From Parcubacteria group bacterium CG_4_9_14_0_2_um_filter_35_11 (GTDB lineage: Bacteria > Patescibacteriota > Minisyncoccia > Minisyncoccales > GCA-002788555): a stretch of 8,655 nt of DNA. Both the position numbers and the translations under genes were made by a program. The stretch's first letter is position 1. Each line of letters starts with the position of its first letter. Positions 5,636 through 8,655 of the stretch are shown one piece after another. The notes under the pieces were generated by a model. The model was not told where the DNA came from and did not search any database. It saw only the letters and a list, made by a program, of their open reading frames with translations. The stretch spans positions 1-8,655 of the forward strand of contig PFRL01000056.1 in assembly GCA_002788555.1 (NCBI GenBank), written 5' to 3'.

Positions 5636-6400
5636 TTATTTTTTTAAAATTGCTGAAATTAAAAATATAAAAGCTGAAACGACAATGATCAGAGGTCCAG
5701 CTGGCAAAAAGGTTAGTTTTGAAAGAAAAATTCCAAAAGCAGAGCTTAAGATTCCGAAAATTAAAGCTAAAAACTTATATTGACTAAGGTTTTTGGCTAA
5801 ATTTCTAGCAGAGGAGGCTGGAATTGCTACAATGGCAGCAGTTAAAAGCCCGCCAACTATTTTTACTCCCAAAGCGACAATTAAGGCAATTAAAATAAGA
5901 TAAATTAAATTATATTTTTTAACATTAATTTTTTGGGTGGTTGCTAAATCTTCAGAAATGTTGATGAGAGTTATTTTGGGATAAATTTTCTTAGTAAGAA
6001 AAAGGATAAAAAGACATAAAATAAGAGTAATAATCGCCTCTTTAAATTGAATTTTGGAAATATCGCCAACTAAAGCTGTTTCTGCTTGCTCAATTGGTAA
6101 AAAGAAAAAGGCAATGGCAACTCCTGAGGCAAAAACAATGGCAGTTAAAGCCTCCATTGGTAGTTTTGTTCTTGCTTCGAAAAGCCAAATTAAAACTATC
6201 CCCAAAATGACAAAAGGGAAAGCACCTAAAGAAATATCAAAGCCGTAAATTAAAGCCAAGGCAATTCCTGGCAAAGTTAAATGACCTAAAGGACCAGCAA
6301 CCAAGGCCATCCTCTTAGATAGCATCAAAGAACCCAAATAACCTGCCACCCCGCCAATAAAAATTCCAGAAATTAAACTTAAAATGAATTGGTTAATCAT
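5636..6400 (-). CDS. Metal ABC transporter permease, ABC-3 (ZnuB/MntB) family
   Basis: Membrane subunit of a Zn2+/Mn2+/Fe2+-type ABC importer. The 254-aa length is normal for the family. It has about eight hydrophobic segments. Typical blocks are 'GPLGHLTLPGIALAL' (36-50), matching the family 'LSHAVLPG' region although Gly-His-Leu-Thr replaces the usual Ser-His-Ala, and 'VGGLLTAAIVAIPASSARNL' near 180-200, matching the 'LL..ALLI.PA..AR' block that contacts the ATPase. The ATG lies inside the end of the ATPase gene (8-nt overlap, CATGATTAA), so translation is coupled. No gene for a cluster A-I solute-binding lipoprotein lies in the window. Metal specificity cannot be read from sequence; Zn or Mn is most likely by family. 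Confidence 0.93.
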   Translation of the reverse strand: MINQFILSLISGIFIGGVAGYLGSLMLSKRMALVAGPLGHLTLPGIALALIYGFDISLGAFPFVILGIVLIWLFEARTKLPMEALTAIVFASGVAIAFFFLPIEQAETALVGDISKIQFKEAIITLILCLFILFLTKKIYPKITLINISEDLATTQKINVKKYNLIYLILIALIVALGVKIVGGLLTAAIVAIPASSARNLAKNLSQYKFLALIFGILSSAFGIFLSKLTFLPAGPLIIVVSAFIFLISAILKK

Positions 6401-7082
6401 GTTTGTGTTCGTAAAATTTTACTTCTCCGCTATAAAGTTGGCCGATTCTTTCAGGGGTTAAAATTTCTTTTGGTAGGCCATAGCATAACATTTTTTTATT
6501 CAAACAAAGAACTTCGTCGGCTAATTTATAAACTATTGAGAGTTCGTGGGTAACAAATAAAATTGTTAAGTTTTTTTCTTTTTCCAGTTTTTCCAAAAGA
6601 TTATAAACCGATTCTTGACCCCCAATATCAATTCCAGCTAAAGGTTCATCAAAAAGCAAAACTTCAGGATTTGGAGCCAAAGCCCAACCGATTAAAATTC
6701 TTTGAAATTGACCGGAAGATAAATCCCCAATTTTCTTTTTTAAAATTTCTTCTTCAACCCCAATTGATTTCAAAATTTCTTTTGTTTCATTTTCTGAAAC
6801 ATTTTCCAAATCAAAAAACTCTTTAACACTAAGAGGTATATCCTTTATAAAAGGCAATCTCTGAGGAACATAGCCAATTTTAATTTCCGCTTTCCATGCA
6901 ATCTCTCCTTCATAGGGCAAAATCCCAAGCAAAGTTTTTAGCAAAACCGTCTTCCCTGCCCCATTTGGTCCCAAAATCGTTAAAACTTCTCCTTCTTTAA
7001 CTTCAAAAGACAAATCTTTGAGAATCTCTTCTTCCTCTAACTCCACATCCAAATTTTCAACTTTTAAAATTGAGTTTTCCAT
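6393..7082 (-). CDS. Metal ABC transporter ATP-binding protein (ZnuC/MntA type)
   Basis: Cytoplasmic ATPase that powers the permease encoded just after it. Motifs are complete: Walker A 'GPNGAGKT' (38-45), Q-loop 'YVPQ' (Q74), signature 'LSSGQ' (121-125; the usual last residues are variable in this family), Walker B 'VLLFDEP' (141-147, catalytic E146), D-loop 'AGID' and H-loop H179 in 'VTHE'. The C-terminus ends 'YEHKHD', a short His-bearing tail. The length of 229 aa is typical for the Zn/Mn group. It starts 8 nt after the UPF0718 permease stop and overlaps the ABC permease by 8 nt. The start is ATG, preceded only by A/T-rich bases. Confidence 0.95.
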   Translation of the reverse strand: MENSILKVENLDVELEEEEILKDLSFEVKEGEVLTILGPNGAGKTVLLKTLLGILPYEGEIAWKAEIKIGYVPQRLPFIKDIPLSVKEFFDLENVSENETKEILKSIGVEEEILKKKIGDLSSGQFQRILIGWALAPNPEVLLFDEPLAGIDIGGQESVYNLLEKLEKEKNLTILFVTHELSIVYKLADEVLCLNKKMLCYGLPKEILTPERIGQLYSGEVKFYEHKHD

Positions 7083-7090
7083 TTATTTTA

Positions 7091-8194
7091 TTATCTTGCA
7101 AATAGACCGTAAATCAAGCCGGAAATAGTACAGAATATTGCAATTAATAAAGCATAAACCAAAGTCCTCTTTGTCCCCATTATTTTTCTGACAACCAAAA
7201 TACTTGCTAAAGAAATCACCGGATCAGCCAGCAAATAAGCGAGTAATGGCCCTTTTGCCATACCTAATCCCAAAAACATTTTAGCCATTGGCACTTCGAC
7301 CAAGGTTGGAAAATACATAAAAACGCCAAATAAAACTGCAACCAAATTTGCCAAAATTGTATTTTCCCCTAAATATTGCTTCAAAGCATCCTTTGAAAAT
7401 ATCACTCCTAACATCCCGGCCACAAGGATTCCTGCCAAAAGCAAGGGAAAAATGGCTTTGAAGAAAATGTAAGTCTCTCTGAGCCAATTTTTGGTTTCTT
7501 CTTTTTCAAACCTCAATTTTAACTGCAAGGGTAAAAGAATTATTAAACCAGAAAGGATTGGAATTTTGAACTGATTTCCCATTTTGGAAGCTCCAATTAT
7601 CAAAATGGCAAAAAGAGTGGCAAAAAAGGCAATTAATCTGTCGCGGGTTAAGCCGTTGATAATTTTTTGGCCGATATTCAATTTTCCTATTCCATCCATT
7701 TTTTCTTCTTCTCTGAGTAGCTTCTGAACTAATTCTTTTTCTTCTGCTTTTTCTTCTTCTTTGAAAACTTTACTGATTATGAGTCCAATTACTATGGCAA
7801 ATGTTATAGAAAGAACTATCCTCGCTAAAGCGAAATCCCACCCAATAACGCTTCCAGTAAAAATAATTGCCAAGATATTGGTAGCTGGAGCGGTATATAA
7901 GAAAGCAATCGCCGGCCCAATTCCTGCTCCTTTTTTCTTGATTCCGGCGAACAAAGGCAATACGGTGCAAGAACAAACGGCCAATAATAATCCAGCGATT
8001 ACCGATAATGGATAAGCGATATATTTTGGCGCATCTTTGCCAAGATATCTGGTTATTTTCTCTTTGGGAAGCAGGGCTGCCATTGCTCCAGCAATAAAAA
8101 AGGCAGGGATTAAACAGGTCAAGACATGATGCAGTAAATAATCGTAAAGGGTATAAAGTCCTCCCGAAATAATTTTTATTAAAAAATCAAACAT
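7091..8194 (-). CDS. UPF0718/ArsP-type permease, putative metal or metalloid exporter
   Basis: A 367-aa polytopic membrane protein of the permease family that includes ArsP and the SO_0444-type Cu/Zn efflux proteins (PF03773). Seen: the first half holds the hallmark 'AVCSCTVLPLFAGI' (72-85, C74 and C76) followed by 'TAPATNILA' (101-109). A charged cytoplasmic linker rich in Glu and Lys (144-168) follows. The second half has the related block 'YFPTLVEVPMAKMFL' (294-308) and 'LLADPVISL' (321-329), an internal-repeat arrangement. About eight to ten membrane helices are expected. The cysteine pair is thought to bind the substrate in this family. It lies directly after a CPKC thioredoxin gene, a pairing common in this family, and downstream of ArsR. 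Substrate is not settled: arsenicals, Cu and Zn are the options. Confidence 0.92.
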   Translation of the reverse strand: MFDFLIKIISGGLYTLYDYLLHHVLTCLIPAFFIAGAMAALLPKEKITRYLGKDAPKYIAYPLSVIAGLLLAVCSCTVLPLFAGIKKKGAGIGPAIAFLYTAPATNILAIIFTGSVIGWDFALARIVLSITFAIVIGLIISKVFKEEEKAEEKELVQKLLREEEKMDGIGKLNIGQKIINGLTRDRLIAFFATLFAILIIGASKMGNQFKIPILSGLIILLPLQLKLRFEKEETKNWLRETYIFFKAIFPLLLAGILVAGMLGVIFSKDALKQYLGENTILANLVAVLFGVFMYFPTLVEVPMAKMFLGLGMAKGPLLAYLLADPVISLASILVVRKIMGTKRTLVYALLIAIFCTISGLIYGLFAR

Positions 8195-8213
8195 AAGTTT
8201 ATTTTTCTAGTTT

Positions 8214-8248
8214 ACCCCATTAGAAGATTAAACACTTTCTAATGGGGT
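8214..8248 (-). repeat. Perfect 12-bp hairpin spanning the thioredoxin stop codon, copy 2 of a recurring stem
   Basis: Arms ACCCCATTAGAA (8214-8225) and TTCTAATGGGGT (8237-8248) with an 11-base loop. On the - strand the first arm contains the last codons and TAG stop of the thioredoxin gene, and the second ends 19 nt before the permease ATG. It has no T-tail, so it is probably an mRNA stability or translation element rather than a full terminator. Ten bases of each arm match the degV-leader hairpin, exactly in one arm and 9/10 in the other. Confidence 0.7.
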
Positions 8249-8484
8249 TTGCCTTTTAATATCTCTTTAATTTCTTCGACCGTTGGGATTTTCCCGGCAA
8301 CAACTACTTCTCCTCCAACTGCCAAAGCCGGTGTCATCATTACGCCCATTTCAATAATTTTATTTACATCGTAAAGATGTTCTACTTTTACATCTTTTAA
8401 ACCAAGTTCCTCAACTGCTTTTCTGGCATTTTCTTCTAATTGCTGGCATTTGGGGCAGCCAGAACCCAAAATTTTAATTGTCAT
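8239..8484 (-). CDS. Small thioredoxin-family protein (MTH895/TM0996 type)
   Basis: An 81-aa cytoplasmic thioredoxin/glutaredoxin-fold protein, probably a thiol reductase or thiol-linked metal handler. It starts with strand 'MTIKILGSG', then the active site C10-P-K-C13, followed by helix 14-27 and strand 'VKVEHLYD'. The cis-proline loop is 'MMTP' (T51-P52), followed by 'ALAVGGEVVVAGKIPT', the standard end of this family with its last helix 'VEEIKEIL'. Length fits exactly. Genes of this type are regularly found beside UPF0718 permeases and ArsR regulators, as here. It starts 6 nt after the ArsR stop, with no Shine-Dalgarno sequence, and its TAG stop sits in a perfect hairpin. Confidence 0.92.
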   Translation of the reverse strand: MTIKILGSGCPKCQQLEENARKAVEELGLKDVKVEHLYDVNKIIEMGVMMTPALAVGGEVVVAGKIPTVEEIKEILKGKPH

Positions 8485-8490
8485 AATTTT

Positions 8491-8655
8491 TTAAGTTTCT
8501 AAAAAGTTTTTTAATAATTTAAAATATTTCTTTACGACCTTTTGATTTAATTTATAGAAAACTTTTAATCCCCTTTTTTCTGGAAAAATTAATCCAAAAT
8601 TTTTTAAAACTTTAAGATGGTGGGAAACCAAATTTTGGGGAAGTATCAAACATTG
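8491..8655 (-). CDS. ArsR-family winged-helix repressor, C-terminal fragment cut by the window edge
   Basis: The last 54 residues of an open frame that runs off the right edge of the window; its stop (TAA) is at 8491-8493. The visible part begins just before the recognition helix: 'LPQNLVSHHLKVLKNFGLI' (5-23), with the S-x-H-L-K-V-L pattern typical of ArsR/SmtB proteins. The beta-wing follows, 'EKRGLKVFYKLN' (26-37), and then a final basic helix (39-54). ArsR proteins repress metal-resistance operons and release DNA on binding As(III), Zn, Cd, Cu or related ligands. The N-terminal helices, where the usual CVC metal site lies, are outside the window, so the ligand is unknown; one cysteine (second visible residue) lies just before the recognition helix. 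It is probably the first gene of the operon and its autoregulator. Confidence 0.82.
   Translation of the reverse strand, partial: QCLILPQNLVSHHLKVLKNFGLIFPEKRGLKVFYKLNQKVVKKYFKLLKNFLET

Noticed and set aside
5066..8015. Several + strand open frames opposite the operon (about 5066-5545, 6054-6248, 6563-6826, 7761-8015)
   Set aside because: All lie antisense to genes with clear family motifs, have low-complexity Lys/Ile/Phe-rich translations and resemble no family. They are by-products of the A/T-rich codon use of the - strand genes.
1..8655. Recoded TGA (genetic code 25, as in Gracilibacteria and Absconditabacteria)
   Set aside because: No in-frame TGA occurs in any of the recognised genes and glycine is coded by GGN throughout, so the ordinary bacterial code is sufficient.
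1..8655. tRNA, rRNA, CRISPR repeats, insertion sequence ends, phage or toxin-antitoxin genes
   Set aside because: Looked for on both strands by eye; no cloverleaf, no regularly spaced direct repeats and no transposase-like or toxin-like frame was found.

Overview
The window is AT-rich and compact, with genes packed head to tail, very short leaders, no recognisable Shine-Dalgarno sequence before any start codon that can be read, and ordinary glycine codons with no in-frame TGA. Several proteins (the 178-aa helical protein, the CPLC membrane protein, the 69-aa two-helix membrane protein) resemble conserved families I associate with Patescibacteria/CPR bacteria, probably Parcubacteria or relatives. 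That placement is an inference from protein style and gene density; there is no rRNA or other marker gene here.

Left part (1-3988). A GNAT/FemAB-like acyltransferase on the + strand (1-948, probably cut at the window edge) ends at a bidirectional terminator (987-1010). All other genes are on the - strand: a 59-aa zinc-ribbon protein (1087-1266), a 69-aa membrane protein (1350-1559), the lysophosphatidate acyltransferase PlsC (1721-2380), a DegV-family fatty-acid-binding protein (2471-3349) and a Nudix hydrolase broken by a one-base frameshift (3541-3988). plsC and the Nudix gene each start from an extended -10 promoter fused to the terminator of the transcription unit before them.

Right part (4018-8655). 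This looks like one long leftward operon. In transcription order it holds the C-terminal part of an ArsR-family repressor (8491-8655, running off the window), a small MTH895-type CPKC thioredoxin (8239-8484), a UPF0718/ArsP-type permease (7091-8194), a Zn/Mn-type ABC ATPase (6393-7082) and its ABC-3 permease (5636-6400), a membrane-anchored CPHC thioredoxin-fold protein (5243-5614), a polytopic membrane protein with two cysteine pairs predicted outside the membrane (4726-5253), and an uncharacterised helical protein (4185-4721). The operon ends at a strong terminator (4018-4045). Junctions are 4-44 nt gaps or 8-11 nt overlaps.

Taken together the right part reads as an ArsR-controlled metal and thiol homeostasis operon. 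One transporter of an efflux-type family is paired with a cytoplasmic thioredoxin, a metal-uptake-type ABC core has no visible binding protein, and an extracytoplasmic thiol pair resembles DsbA/DsbB in layout without being a recognised homologue. The last gene has no known function. No stretch over 300 bases lacks a gene; the largest gap (3989-4184) holds a terminator, a promoter and an inverted repeat. No tRNA, rRNA, CRISPR array or insertion sequence was seen.
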